A stretch of DNA of 64,000 nucleotides from Aquimarina sediminis (GTDB lineage Bacteria; Bacteroidota; Bacteroidia; Flavobacteriales; Flavobacteriaceae). Positions 27,108 through 37,011 of this stretch are shown here, piece by piece. The position numbers were made by a program, and so were the translations under genes. Below the pieces are notes generated by a model. It was not told where the DNA came from, ran no database searches, and was given only the letters and a program-made list of their open reading frames with translations. The DNA is taken from assembly GCF_002895435.1 (NCBI RefSeq), contig NZ_POYJ01000001.1, positions 310,001-374,000 on the forward strand, read 5' to 3'. The stretch's first letter is position 1. Each line of letters starts with the position of its first letter.

Positions 27108-30100
27108 ATGAAAATTAAGTACTATTACATTTTAGTATGCATTTTATTAAGTGCTACATCCTTTGCACAAGAAATTGTTGTACAAGGAAATGTTTCTACA
27201 AAAGATGGTCCTTTACCTGGAGCTTCTGTTGTTGTAAAGGGGTCAGCATCAGGAACTCAAACTGATTTTGATGGCAATTTTTCTCTTAAAACAGATCGTA
27301 ACTCGATCCTTGTATTTTCTTACATAGGATTTATTACCCAAGAAACTAAGGCGACATCATCAATGAACATTATTTTGGTCGAGGATGCAGCTCAACTTGA
27401 AGAAGTTGTCGTAGTAGCTTATGGTACAGCCAGTAAGTCATCATTTACAGGATCTGTCAATCAAATTAGTGCTGCCGAAATTTTGGATAGACCATTAACA
27501 AACGTGCTAACAGCATTAGATGGAGCGGCACCAGGAGTAAGAATAACCCCAGCAAATGGGCAGCCAGGATCGAGCCCAAGTATTCGAGTTAGAGGAGTTG
27601 GATCTATCAATGCGTCCAGTAGCCCTTTAATTATAGTAGACGGAGTAGAATTTGTAGGTAGTTTTTCTAGTATAAATCCAAATGATATTTCGAGTTTATC
27701 GGTATTAAAAGATGCAGCCTCGACCTCATTATACGGAAGTAGAGCTGCAAATGGAGTAATCTTAATCACTACCAAAAAAGGAAAAAAGGGGAAAGATACT
27801 TTTTCTCTGGATGTTAGCCAAGGAGTAAGTTCGCGAAGCATTAAAGAGTATAAGAGAGTTAATGCTTCAGAATATTACATGTTAATGTGGGAAGCACTAA
27901 GAAATGGATTTTCAATTTCTGGTACAACCCCGGTTACAGATGCAAATCAAATGGCTAGTGATCAGATTTTTGATAATCTGGGGGTCAATCCGTTTAATGT
28001 GCCAAATGATCAAATTGTTCTGACCGATGGAGCAATTAATCCGTCGGCAAAATTACTTTACGAAGATGATTTAGACTGGCAGGATCAATTAATTAGAACT
28101 GGATATAGATCAAATTTAAATTTTTCCTATAGTGGAGGAAGTGATAATACCGATTATTTTGCCTCAATTGGTTACTTGAAAGAAGATGGATACATTATTA
28201 AATCTGATTTCGAAAGGATTACCGGTCGTCTTAATGTAAATAGTAATTTAAAGGAGTGGTTTAAAACCGGAATAAATTTGTCAGTTGCAACAAGTACATC
28301 TAACAATGCTGCTGATGGTTCAAGTAGCAGTTTAGTCAATCCATTTGGAACCTCCAGGCAAATCGCTCCAATTTACCCAGTATTTTTGCATAACCCTACA
28401 ACTGGAGCTTTTTTACTAGATGATGCAGGTAATCGAATATATGATAGCAGTACAGCTAGAGTCGGTAGTTCTAGTGGAAGAAATGTAATACAAGAAACTA
28501 TTTTAAACATTGATTCTGATAAGATTTTCTCTTTTAATGCTAGAACATATGGAGAGGTTAAGTTTTTACAAAATTTTACTTTCACGTTTAATGCAGCCCT
28601 GGATAAGCGCTTTTTTAACACCGAGGGATTTGATAACCCTGTAGTTGGCGATGGTTCTCCTGATGGTAGAGCAGAAAGAGACGCAATTGTTAATACAACA
28701 GTTAACTACAATCAACTTCTTAAGTTTAATAAAAGTTTTGGAGATCATACCGTTGGCGTTCTATTAGGGCATGAAAATTTTGAAACCGAAAGAAATTTTT
28801 TGACAGGATTTAGATCAGGAATAATCGCTGACGGAAATACCGAACTAATTAACTTTACCACCACATTGGATCTAGAATCTAATACCAGAAGATTAACCAG
28901 AGAAGGATATTTCAGTAATATTACTTATGATTATAATGATAAGTATTATCTAAATGTATCCGCAAGAAGAGATGCTTCCTCCAGATTTGATAAAGATGCC
29001 AGATGGGGAAACTTCTTCGCAGTTGGTGGTTCTTGGAGGTTAGATCAAGAAAACTTTATGAACGGTGTAGATTGGCTTAGTACACTGAAAATTAGAGCTT
29101 CTTATGGAGAAGTAGGAAATGATGATATATTTAGGAGTAATAGTTCTAGAAGTGATTTTTATGCTAGTCAAGCCCTACTTAGTTTAGGTTTTAATAATGG
29201 AGCAGAAGGAGGAATCATTTCTTCAGCAAAAGGAAACCCCGATTTATCTTGGGAAACTAATATTCAGACCGATGCTGCAATTGAATTTGGATTTTTAAAC
29301 AATAGAATTTCGGGAACAGTTGAATACTATAACAGAGAGTCAGAAGACTTACTCTTTTTTGTTCCATTATCGGTTTCTGAAGGTTTAGATGATTTTCCTG
29401 ATAATATTGGGAGTATGACTAATAAAGGTCTAGAAGTAGATTTGAATGTAGGAATCTTTGATACCGAAAATTTTGGTTGGAAATTAAACATAAATGCAGC
29501 AACACTCAATAATGAAATTACAGAATTACCTCAGAAAGAGATAATAGATGGAACAAAAAAATTAGTGGTTGGAGGAGATATTTTTGCCTATTGGTTAAGA
29601 GATTGGTATGGAGTTGACCCCACTGATGGATCAGGTCTTTATGTACTCGATACAGAACTTGGAGCAATAGGAGATGACGATGTAAGAACAGCATCAGATG
29701 GAACTGCCGTAACAACTAACCAAAATAAAGCGCTTTTTGATTTTGGGGGTACTGCTACACCAGACCTTTTTGGTTCTTTTTCAAATGATTTGAGATATAA
29801 AAATTTTGAATTAGGTTTTACATTCACATATCAAATTGGTGGTGAAACTTATGATTCTGCTTATAGAAGACTATTGCACTCTGGTCAATATGGAACTGCA
29901 TTGAGTAACGATATTCTTAATCGTTGGCAAAAACCTGGGGATATTACTGATGTACCAAGGTTGGATGTAAACCAAACCAGTGCCTTTGGAGCTGCATCCG
30001 ACAGATGGTTAGTTAAATCAGATTATTTGGCATTAAGACAAGTAAACCTTGCATATAATTTTAATAGAGAATTGGTGAACAGACTTGGTGTTAGCGGAGC

Positions 30101-30242
30101 AAGACTTTACATGAGTGGAGAAAACTTGTTTTTAATTAATAAAAGGCAAGGATTAGAATCTAGTCAGAATTTTAACGGAACAACTTCAAATAGATTTACT
30201 CCATCGAGAATAATAACAGTAGGGTTTAACGTAACATTTTAA
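27108..30242 (+). CDS. SusC/RagA-family TonB-linked outer-membrane receptor
   Basis: The 1044-residue product has a signal peptide (YYILVCILLSATSFAQ), a CarboxypepD_reg-like domain (VQGNVSTKDGPLPGASVVVKG), the TonB box region (EEVVVVAYGTASKSSFTGSV), the plug signature (GVGSINASSSPLIIVDGVEF ... LKDAASTSLYGSRAANGVILITTKKGK) and a beta-barrel ending in IITVGFNVTF. It takes up an oligosaccharide or similar nutrient with the SusD lipoprotein encoded 12 bases downstream. No glycoside hydrolase is visible next to it, so the substrate is unknown. Confidence 0.95.
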   Translation: MKIKYYYILVCILLSATSFAQEIVVQGNVSTKDGPLPGASVVVKGSASGTQTDFDGNFSLKTDRNSILVFSYIGFITQETKATSSMNIILVEDAAQLEEVVVVAYGTASKSSFTGSVNQISAAEILDRPLTNVLTALDGAAPGVRITPANGQPGSSPSIRVRGVGSINASSSPLIIVDGVEFVGSFSSINPNDISSLSVLKDAASTSLYGSRAANGVILITTKKGKKGKDTFSLDVSQGVSSRSIKEYKRVNASEYYMLMWEALRNGFSISGTTPVTDANQMASDQIFDNLGVNPFNVPNDQIVLTDGAINPSAKLLYEDDLDWQDQLIRTGYRSNLNFSYSGGSDNTDYFASIGYLKEDGYIIKSDFERITGRLNVNSNLKEWFKTGINLSVATSTSNNAADGSSSSLVNPFGTSRQIAPIYPVFLHNPTTGAFLLDDAGNRIYDSSTARVGSSSGRNVIQETILNIDSDKIFSFNARTYGEVKFLQNFTFTFNAALDKRFFNTEGFDNPVVGDGSPDGRAERDAIVNTTVNYNQLLKFNKSFGDHTVGVLLGHENFETERNFLTGFRSGIIADGNTELINFTTTLDLESNTRRLTREGYFSNITYDYNDKYYLNVSARRDASSRFDKDARWGNFFAVGGSWRLDQENFMNGVDWLSTLKIRASYGEVGNDDIFRSNSSRSDFYASQALLSLGFNNGAEGGIISSAKGNPDLSWETNIQTDAAIEFGFLNNRISGTVEYYNRESEDLLFFVPLSVSEGLDDFPDNIGSMTNKGLEVDLNVGIFDTENFGWKLNINAATLNNEITELPQKEIIDGTKKLVVGGDIFAYWLRDWYGVDPTDGSGLYVLDTELGAIGDDDVRTASDGTAVTTNQNKALFDFGGTATPDLFGSFSNDLRYKNFELGFTFTYQIGGETYDSAYRRLLHSGQYGTALSNDILNRWQKPGDITDVPRLDVNQTSAFGAASDRWLVKSDYLALRQVNLAYNFNRELVNRLGVSGARLYMSGENLFLINKRQGLESSQNFNGTTSNRFTPSRIITVGFNVTF

Positions 30243-30254
30243 AAAAAAGAAATT

Positions 30255-31742
30255 ATGAAAACATATAACAAACTGATATTAGTAATCTTAATACTGGCAA
30301 GTGTTGTGTTTAATTCTTGTCAAGAAGATTACCTCGATGAATTGCCCACAGAAGATGTATCCATAGATAGTGCTACGGCAACTACAAATAACTTATTTTT
30401 AGTCATCAACGGTATTCACAGGTCTTTATATATAAGATATGGTAGTCAAGGTCGTAGTGGTATAGGAGCCCTTATGTTACAAAATGAGGCTCTAGGTGAT
30501 GATTACGTTATGACTGCAAATGCAAACAATTGGTTTATCAATACCTATAAATGGCTTGATCATACTAATGCCAATGATAGTGATAATTTATTTCCGTACA
30601 GAACATATTATCGAATTATTAGAAATGCAAACATAGTTATTAATGGCGCTGATCAAGCAGTTGGACCGATACCTGATAAAAATGCAGCTGTAGGACAAGC
30701 ATTAGTATATAGGGCCTGGGCGCATTTCCAAATAGTTCAACTATATGGTAAAAGGTATGTGCCGGGAACCAATAATTCTCAATTAGGAGTTCCAATTCGT
30801 TTAACTACAGAATCCGAGCCTTTGGCAAGAGCAACTGTTGAAGAAGTGTATGCGCAAATAAATAAAGACTTGGATGCCGGGATAGTGGCATTAGAAGAAT
30901 ATTCAAGACCAAATAAATCTCACCTGGATAAAAGTGTTGCTCAAGGTCTCAAAGCAAGAGTAGCATTGGTGCAAGGTAATTATGCCGTTGCAGCAGAGTT
31001 TGCAGAAATAGCGAGAGCTGGATATACGTTAATGTCTGCAAATGATTACTTTAATAATTTTAGTGATTTTACTAGTGAAGAGTGGATGTGGGGAAGTACT
31101 ATACAAGAAGATCAAACCGATTTTTTTGGTAACTATGGGGCATTTATATCTAGAAATTACAGTTCTTCCAATATTAGAGGAAACCCTAAAGCTATTAATA
31201 GTACTTTATACAATACAATTCCAGCTACAGACGTACGAAAATCATTGTTTGACCCTACAGGGTTACACCCAACATTACCACCAGGTATAGAGATATCATC
31301 AAGACATAGTCTTAAGCCTTATACAAGTCAAAAATTTATTGCGGTTAGTACTGGGGATAGCAGAATGGATGTGCCATATATGAGAGTCTCAGAAATGTAC
31401 CTTATAGAAGCAGAGGCTAAAGCTCGTTTAAATGATGCTTCTGCAGTAAATGTTCTTTTTGATTATGCAATTGTTAGAGATCCTTCTTACACATTATCAA
31501 CCAACACAGGTACGGCATTGGTTGATGAAGTTTTACTACAAAGACGCTGGGAATTATGGGGAGAAGGCTTTAGGTTTTATGATTTAAAACGTATGAATTT
31601 ACCACTTAATAGAAATGGAGCTAACCACATCGCCTCATTGGCGGTAATATTCGATGTGCCTGTAGGAGATAATAGATGGCAATTTTTAATACCACAAGAT
31701 GCGCTAGATGCTAATCCATTATTAGTACAAAACCCGCTGTAG
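30255..31742 (+). CDS. SusD/RagB-family nutrient-binding lipoprotein
   Basis: The 495-residue product has a lipobox (SVVFNSC), the N-terminal SusD segment (DYLDELPTEDVSIDSATATTN), TPR-like helices (VGQALVYRAWAHFQIVQLYG) and the family end (RRWELWGEGFRFYDLKRMNLPLNR ... IPQDALDANPLL). It forms the lid of the SusC channel encoded upstream. Confidence 0.95.
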   Translation: MKTYNKLILVILILASVVFNSCQEDYLDELPTEDVSIDSATATTNNLFLVINGIHRSLYIRYGSQGRSGIGALMLQNEALGDDYVMTANANNWFINTYKWLDHTNANDSDNLFPYRTYYRIIRNANIVINGADQAVGPIPDKNAAVGQALVYRAWAHFQIVQLYGKRYVPGTNNSQLGVPIRLTTESEPLARATVEEVYAQINKDLDAGIVALEEYSRPNKSHLDKSVAQGLKARVALVQGNYAVAAEFAEIARAGYTLMSANDYFNNFSDFTSEEWMWGSTIQEDQTDFFGNYGAFISRNYSSSNIRGNPKAINSTLYNTIPATDVRKSLFDPTGLHPTLPPGIEISSRHSLKPYTSQKFIAVSTGDSRMDVPYMRVSEMYLIEAEAKARLNDASAVNVLFDYAIVRDPSYTLSTNTGTALVDEVLLQRRWELWGEGFRFYDLKRMNLPLNRNGANHIASLAVIFDVPVGDNRWQFLIPQDALDANPLLVQNPL

Positions 31743-31791
31743 AGAATGCTACATAGTTGGAAAAAAATATAATAATTTTAATAAACAGAAT

Positions 31792-32982
31792 ATGAGTAAT
31801 TTAATAATAGCAAGAGTAAAATCATTCTTATTACTGAGTTTCCTGTCTTGCGTCATTTTGTGGTCTTGTGACAGAGATGATGATCAAACATCAGGTCCCG
31901 CAATGCCACTAACTATAAAGAGTATTGCTCCAGAAAGTGGTATTATAGGTACAAGTGTCATTATTAGTGGTACCAATTTTAGTACAACACCAAAAGGTAA
32001 TTTAGTAACCTTTAACGGAGTAACTGCTGCAGTTACAGCATCGACAATAAACTCTATTACGGCTATAGTACCTGTAAATGCAGTTTCTGGGAATGTTAAT
32101 GTGACCGTAAACAATGAAGAAGCACCAGGTCCTGTATTTAATGTTACTTTGCCACCACCAACAATTACATCTGTAACTCCGGATAGAGGAGCTGCCGGGA
32201 AAGAAATTGTAATTACCGGAACCAATTTTAGCACAATTATAGAAGAAAATATAGTTGTTATTAATGGAGTTGAAGCCGTAATAAGTCAAGTAACTGCAAC
32301 TTCTATTACTACCTCTGTGCCAACAGATGCTGCAGAAGGAGTAAGTGCAATTGTAGTAACAGTACAAGGTGTTACAGTAACAGGACCAGATTTTACGGTT
32401 CCTCCTGCAATAACATTAACAATTCCTATCGACGAAGAAGAAGGAGATGTAGAAGAAGCAGCAGATGGAAGGATGACATTAACCAGTAGTGATTTAGAAC
32501 TTGGTGAGTTTGACACCTACGGTACTCCTGATCTTGGATTGCAGAAAATTGGACTTAGATTTAATAATGTAGCGATACCAATAGGAGCAACTATTGCTTC
32601 TGCAAGTATCCAATTTACCTGTGATAATACTGGTTCAGACCCTACAGAAATGACTATATATGGAGAAAATATTGGTAATTCAGGAGTATATACAACTACG
32701 GATTTTGATTTAAGTAATAGAGCAAAAACAACTGCTAGTGCCATCTGGGAAATCCCAGAATGGGTTGCAACGGGAGATAAGCTACCTGCCCAAAAAACAA
32801 TTGATTTATCAGAGATAGTTCAGGAAATTGTTGATAGAGGAGATTGGTTATCAGGAAATAGTATCAATTTTATAATGGAAGCTAGTGGTCCAAGTAGTGG
32901 GACTACTAGTAGTACTGGAGGTAGAGAAGCCGAAACCTATGATGTAGATCAGCCAGAGTTAATAATTACCTACCTAGAATAA
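31792..32982 (+). CDS. TIG/IPT-domain lipoprotein of a Sus-type operon
   Basis: The 396-residue product has a lipobox (LSCVILWSC), two IPT/TIG immunoglobulin-like repeats (ITSVTPDRGAAGKEIVITGTNFST and the copy before it), and a C-terminal beta domain of about 180 residues (IGLRFNNVAIPIGATIASASIQFTCDN ... SGNSINFIMEASG) like those bound to carbohydrate or cell-surface proteins. It is the third gene of the operon and probably a surface-exposed glycan-binding protein (SusE/F-like role). Confidence 0.85.
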   Translation: MSNLIIARVKSFLLLSFLSCVILWSCDRDDDQTSGPAMPLTIKSIAPESGIIGTSVIISGTNFSTTPKGNLVTFNGVTAAVTASTINSITAIVPVNAVSGNVNVTVNNEEAPGPVFNVTLPPPTITSVTPDRGAAGKEIVITGTNFSTIIEENIVVINGVEAVISQVTATSITTSVPTDAAEGVSAIVVTVQGVTVTGPDFTVPPAITLTIPIDEEEGDVEEAADGRMTLTSSDLELGEFDTYGTPDLGLQKIGLRFNNVAIPIGATIASASIQFTCDNTGSDPTEMTIYGENIGNSGVYTTTDFDLSNRAKTTASAIWEIPEWVATGDKLPAQKTIDLSEIVQEIVDRGDWLSGNSINFIMEASGPSSGTTSSTGGREAETYDVDQPELIITYLE

Positions 32983-33035
32983 ATCAGCTTCATATTTTAT
33001 ATGACTATTTGAATTGGTTTATTCGAATTTTAAAT

Positions 33036-33060
33036 AGCGATAGCATTATTTGCTATCGCT
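33036..33060 (+). terminator. Hairpin terminator of the SusCD operon
   Basis: AGCGATAGCA, TTATT and TGCTATCGCT form a perfect 10-bp stem, followed by a weak T-rich stretch (GTTGTTTATTG). Confidence 0.7.
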
Positions 33061-33090
33061 GTTGTTTATTGTACAGCGTATTTTTAGAAT

Positions 33091-33282
33091 TTTGATATTA
33101 CATCTATTTATTACATATTTGCATCATATTTAAGAATCAAAAAGCAAGTTTTAAGCCTATGTTATTATTTTTTACATATAAAAAGGACGCTGCAAAGCTG
33201 TTTTCAAATCAAAAACATAGGAAATAAAACTATAATAAGATAATATAAAGCAAAAGCGTCCAAGAAATTGGTCGCTTTTTTT
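33091..33282 (+). ncRNA. Candidate small RNA or leader unit A1
   Basis: Promoter TTTG (33091-33094), 19 bases, CATATTTG (33114-33121) followed by CATC. The unit ends in a terminator at 33252-33282 (AAAAGCG, CCAA, GAAA, TTGG, CGCTTTT, T run). No credible ORF lies between them. The terminator core CCAAGAAATTGG recurs in unit B1 near 37.2 kb. The RNA has not been demonstrated. Confidence 0.5.
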
Positions 33283-33370
33283 ATGTTTTTTATAAATTCT
33301 GTTTCTATCTAACAAAATGTTGTTTGAGTAATAAGCTTCATAACTACAGTAGGTTATCAAATGATATAGT

Positions 33371-33421
33371 ATCTGTTAATAAACGGACAGGAGTTGTAAT
33401 GTCTGAATATTAACGTAACTA
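33371..33421 (+). repeat. Conserved 51-bp upstream element, copy 1
   Basis: It starts ATCTGTT and contains AAACGGACAGG. It matches 37339-37389 at about 37 of 51 positions by hand count. In both copies it begins exactly 106 bp before the first base of a CAnnTTTGCATC -7 box. Confidence 0.6.
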
Positions 33422-33452
33422 TCTGGTCTTTAGAAAATTAAGTTGATTTTTA

Positions 33453-33593
33453 TTTGCGTGTTTCAAAAAATGATTACATATTTGCATCGCAGTTCAAGAA
33501 TTGCAAAACATTATAATTAACCTTTAAATAATCGAAGTAGCATGAACTATGTAGACACATATTGCGATATAAAAAAGAACGAGGTTCTTTTTT
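33453..33593 (+). ncRNA. Candidate small RNA or leader unit A2
   Basis: Promoter TTTG (33453-33456), 20 bases, CATATTTG (33477-33484), then CATC and a 5' hairpin GCAGTTC/GAATTGC. It ends in a terminator-like hairpin AAAAAAGAAC, GAG, GTTCTTTTTT (33571-33593). A further 8-bp hairpin GGGACTTC/GAAGTCCC follows at 33605-33650. A 30-codon ORF (MNYVDTYCDIKKN...) overlaps the end but has no support. The rest of the gap to 33870 shows nothing else nameable. Confidence 0.5.
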
Positions 33594-33870
33594 GTGCATG
33601 CTTCGGGACTTCACTAATTAATTACTCTTTATAAGAAAGATAGAAGTCCCACAACGCATTAGTTTAGGACTTTTTACACTTCATTTTGGATTGATGCATC
33701 ATTGTCATGCCCTTACTTAAGATCTGTATAAGAATCCTCGAGAAACAAATATTCATTTTAAAATCAACAGTATGAAATTTTATGATCAACACGATTAAGA
33801 TTTCAGAGATCTAAAGAGATTTGCTGGAATCATTTTTAAAAAGACAATTATAAATGTAAAACGATGTCTA

Positions 33871-34560
33871 ATGAAACCGGCACATAACAAAGGTCAAAAA
33901 CAAAAAGAAATTCGTCGTATTCGTAAGAGACAACGTCAAATCTGGAAAGAGCAGCGAGAATTAGGATATATTAAATTGGATAAACCCATACGTCACGGTT
34001 GGTTTAAAGAATTGGTAATAACAGAGAATATTGAGCGGTATAAAAATCAAAAATATATTCTTGAAATACATGATTGTTTACCAAAATCTTATTGGGGTAG
34101 AAGCAAGGAAGAAGCAGATAGAAAATGGAAAGCAGAAACCTCTAAATACCTTATCAATAAAGATATTCCAACGTTGAGTAGACGTAGATATAATCAGTTA
34201 AATGATGGTGCAAAAAGATTATGTGTTCCTTTTAATTATTATACAGAGAAGAAAAAGCTAAGGCTTAGGTTTTATGTTAATCTTCCTCAAAATACCTACA
34301 AAATCAAGTTCACAAAAGCATATGTTACCCATAGTAAAAGAATAGACCCTATATTAGAGAGTGAAGATGCGCTTTTAGAACAAAAACTCTTAAAAAACGA
34401 ATATTACAAAATAAGTCAAAAAGGAAATGGGTGGAAAGATTATTGGCAAATATCTAAGTACAGAAAAGAAAAACTAAAAATGAAAAAAGAGCTTAGAAGT
34501 TTAACCAAATATTCCATCAAAAATATCATTCATGAAGAAATTTCATGGGAAAAAAATTAA
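33871..34560 (+). CDS. Hypothetical basic protein in the PrfH operon, 229 aa
   Basis: I do not recognise a family. The first 30 residues are very basic (KGQKQKEIRRIRKRQRQIWKEQRE). The middle contains HDCLPKSYWGRSKEEADRKW and the C-terminal part is again Lys-rich, as in RNA- or ribosome-binding proteins. The gene ends 6 bases before prfH, so co-transcription is near certain, which suggests a role around damaged ribosomes or RNA. No catalytic motif is visible. Confidence 0.65.
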   Translation: MKPAHNKGQKQKEIRRIRKRQRQIWKEQRELGYIKLDKPIRHGWFKELVITENIERYKNQKYILEIHDCLPKSYWGRSKEEADRKWKAETSKYLINKDIPTLSRRRYNQLNDGAKRLCVPFNYYTEKKKLRLRFYVNLPQNTYKIKFTKAYVTHSKRIDPILESEDALLEQKLLKNEYYKISQKGNGWKDYWQISKYRKEKLKMKKELRSLTKYSIKNIIHEEISWEKN

Positions 34561-34566
34561 GGAGAG

Positions 34567-35268
34567 ATGAATCAAAAAATCATACAAATAACAGCAGGCA
34601 GAGGTCCTGTAGAATGCAGTTGGGTTGTAGCGCAGGTGCAGAAAGTATTTTTAGGAGAAGTAAAACAAACTGGATTAACCTATACTGTTATTCAAAGAAT
34701 ACAGGGTACTGAGAATGGTACAATACAGTCTGTAACTATCAAATTACAAGGAAAAGAAGTAAAATCCTTTATCATGAATTGGTTAGGATCAGTACAATGG
34801 ATAGGAACTTCAACTTTTCGTAAGTATCATAAACGAAAAAATTGGTTTATAGGGATTTATGAATTAGATCAGTTGCATACACAAAAAATTGATGAAAGAG
34901 ACATCAGTTTTCAAACTATGAGAAGTTCTGGTCCTGGTGGGCAGAATGTAAATAAAGTTAATTCAGCTGTAAGAGCAATTCATAAACCCACAGGAACAAA
35001 TGTAGTAGCAATGGATAGTCGATCCCAACATCAGAATCGAAAAATTGCAGTGGAGCGATTAAAAGATAAAGTGTTAGAAATACAATTAGAAAAACTAAAA
35101 CAATCTTTATCTGATCAATGGGAAAATCATCTAAATGTGAAAAGGGGTAACCCTACTAGAATATTTAAAGGAACTGATTTTAAAAAAGAAAAAAATACAA
35201 AAACGTATAAGAATAAGCGAAATCAGTTAAAAAAAGAATTACAAAACGAATTAAAAAACAAACAATGA
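34567..35268 (+). CDS. prfH: Peptide chain release factor H (PrfH)
   Basis: The 233-residue product keeps the catalytic GGQ loop (SSGPGGQNVNKVNSAVRAIH; GGQ at 124-126) but lacks the codon-recognition domains of RF1/RF2, as PrfH does. PrfH hydrolyses peptidyl-tRNA on ribosomes damaged in the 16S decoding centre, and in other bacteria is paired with an RtcB ligase that re-seals the rRNA. Here the RtcB gene is about 28 kb away (62473), and prfH sits with a TPR protein, a nucleotidyltransferase-fold protein and an exonuclease. It overlaps the next gene by 4 bp. Confidence 0.9.
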   Translation: MNQKIIQITAGRGPVECSWVVAQVQKVFLGEVKQTGLTYTVIQRIQGTENGTIQSVTIKLQGKEVKSFIMNWLGSVQWIGTSTFRKYHKRKNWFIGIYELDQLHTQKIDERDISFQTMRSSGPGGQNVNKVNSAVRAIHKPTGTNVVAMDSRSQHQNRKIAVERLKDKVLEIQLEKLKQSLSDQWENHLNVKRGNPTRIFKGTDFKKEKNTKTYKNKRNQLKKELQNELKNKQ

Positions 35269-35789
35269 GCAATTTACTGGATAAATATCTATTTCAAGCA
35301 TTAGACGCTTATCCATATAATTTGGAAGAAGCAGTTGAGTCTTTGAATTATGCGCTGTCATATGATCAAAAAAATCCAATAGCACTTGGTCTTATGGGAC
35401 AGATATACGCAGAATCTTTGAAAAACTATCAAATAGCAAAAGACTACTATCAACAGGCTTTGGCAGAAGATATGTATGCTTTGGATATCTACCCAAAGTA
35501 TATCGACGTATTATTATGGAATGAAGATTATAATGAGGCTAAAAAACTGATTGATTTTGCACTAACAGTAAAAGGAACAGATAAAGCAATGTTACTGCTA
35601 AAGAAAGGGATTCTCTTTGAGCAAAAAGGAAGCTATATAAAGGCATTAAAATGGCTGAAATTGGCAAAGAAGAATACATATAACAATCATTTTATGAATG
35701 AGATAAATGAAGAAAAGGAGAGGATTAAAAATAAAATGCCTAAAAAAAAGAAAGGTAAATCTTCTTCAAAAAAAACAAAAAAGAAATAA
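35265..35789 (+). CDS. TPR-repeat protein
   Basis: The 174-residue product has several tetratricopeptide-like helix pairs (IALGLMGQIYAESLKNYQIAKDYYQQALAEDMYALDIYPKYIDVLLWNEDYNEAKKLIDFAL) and a very basic tail (MPKKKKGKSSSKKTKKK). It starts within the end of prfH and ends 2 bases before the next gene. It is probably a scaffold contacting RNA or the ribosome; the partner is unknown. Confidence 0.8.
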   Translation: MSNLLDKYLFQALDAYPYNLEEAVESLNYALSYDQKNPIALGLMGQIYAESLKNYQIAKDYYQQALAEDMYALDIYPKYIDVLLWNEDYNEAKKLIDFALTVKGTDKAMLLLKKGILFEQKGSYIKALKWLKLAKKNTYNNHFMNEINEEKERIKNKMPKKKKGKSSSKKTKKK

Positions 35790-35791
35790 TA

Positions 35792-36337
35792 ATGGGAGCA
35801 GCGCATAATAAAAAAAGATACGGTGAAGTATGGCCAGAATTTAGAATAAAATGCTCACTAGAAGAGTTAGAACCATTACAAGATTTAGTAATATTATCAG
35901 GAGGCTGGGCATGGCATTTTTTATCACCAGAAGGGCATATCGAATATAAACATGCACATGATCATAAAGATATAGATCTATTTGTATATCCAAAAGATGT
36001 TGCAGAAGTGATGTGTATACTTTTACAAAATGGTTTTGAGAAAGTATGGACTCGATATGACAAATTACCAAGTGATGAAAATTTTAGAAGGTATGAAAAA
36101 GTTATTACCGTGGCTAATGATAAATCCATCAGGATTACTATTGATTTTTTTGTCAGAGCAGAGATCCCAAACAGAACAATAAAAGGGTGGACAATAGTAG
36201 AACCTTCTTTTTTATTAGGAATGTATTCTAATATACATTCAAGTGATAAATGTTGGGCGGTACAATCCACTGTAAAACTACTGGAACAAAATATTGATCC
36301 ATTTAATCGTGAGGAACTAGTAACAATTCCTCTATAA
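35792..36337 (+). CDS. Nucleotidyltransferase-fold protein
   Basis: The 181-residue product has the pattern of a polymerase-beta-type nucleotidyltransferase: LSGGWAWHFL followed by HDHKDIDLFVYP, where the two Asp fit the DxD metal site, then SIRITIDFFV with a third acidic residue. It most resembles small aminoglycoside/lincosamide nucleotidyltransferase-like proteins. In the PrfH operon a role in RNA end addition or repair is plausible; published surveys of bacterial RNA repair report a recurrent nucleotidyltransferase with ligases (from memory). Activity is not proven. Confidence 0.65.
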   Translation: MGAAHNKKRYGEVWPEFRIKCSLEELEPLQDLVILSGGWAWHFLSPEGHIEYKHAHDHKDIDLFVYPKDVAEVMCILLQNGFEKVWTRYDKLPSDENFRRYEKVITVANDKSIRITIDFFVRAEIPNRTIKGWTIVEPSFLLGMYSNIHSSDKCWAVQSTVKLLEQNIDPFNREELVTIPL

Positions 36338-36379
36338 ACAAATAATATGTCATTAAGAATGACAATAAAATATAATAAA

Positions 36380-36931
36380 ATGAATACTACAGATACCATT
36401 ATAATTATAGATCTAGAAGCGACCTGTTGGAATGGTCCTGTACCACCAGATCAAGTCAATGAAATTATCGAAATAGGTGTTTGTCTTTTAAATACTCAAA
36501 CCGGCGCTATTTCTAAAAACGAAGGAATACTAATTAAACCAGAAAGATCAGAGGTTAGTCCTTTTTGTACAGAACTGACAACTATTACCCAAGAATTATT
36601 GAATAGAGAAGGGATTTCGTTCGAAGAGGCATGTAAGATACTCAGAACCCAATATAGAGGCTATGAATATACATGGGCGAGTTATGGACAGTACGATTTG
36701 AATATGTTGAAAAAGCAATGCTCTTTAAGAGGGGTAGCGTATCCATTATCATCAGATCATATTAATGTAAAAACTCTTTTTTCTGAAGCGAGAGGCATCC
36801 GAAAAAAAGTTGGAATGAAAGGAGCATTAGGAATATTAGAAATCCCCTTGGAAGGAACACATCATCGCGGGGTGGATGATGTAAAGAATATTGCAAAAAT
36901 ATTGGATTGGTGCTTGAAAAGTGTTAAGTGA
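36380..36931 (+). CDS. DEDDh 3'-5' exonuclease (ERI-1/KapD-like)
   Basis: The 183-residue product has Exo I IIDLEATCW, Exo II YTWASYGQYDLNML and Exo III HHRGVDDVKNIAKIL (His four residues before the Asp), so all four acidic residues and the His are present. The set WN..PPDQVNEIIEIGV is typical of ERI-1-type exoribonucleases. It could trim cleaved RNA 3' ends before healing and ligation. I place the start at 36380 (MNTTDTIII); ATGs at 36347 and 36359 add an unconserved leader. It is the last gene of the PrfH operon. Confidence 0.85.
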   Translation: MNTTDTIIIIDLEATCWNGPVPPDQVNEIIEIGVCLLNTQTGAISKNEGILIKPERSEVSPFCTELTTITQELLNREGISFEEACKILRTQYRGYEYTWASYGQYDLNMLKKQCSLRGVAYPLSSDHINVKTLFSEARGIRKKVGMKGALGILEIPLEGTHHRGVDDVKNIAKILDWCLKSVK

Positions 36932-37011
36932 ATAATTATTAGAAGATGGAAAAAATGTATACAAATCATTCTATTAATATATGTGTGCAATAAAATTAAC
37001 TTCAAAATTAA

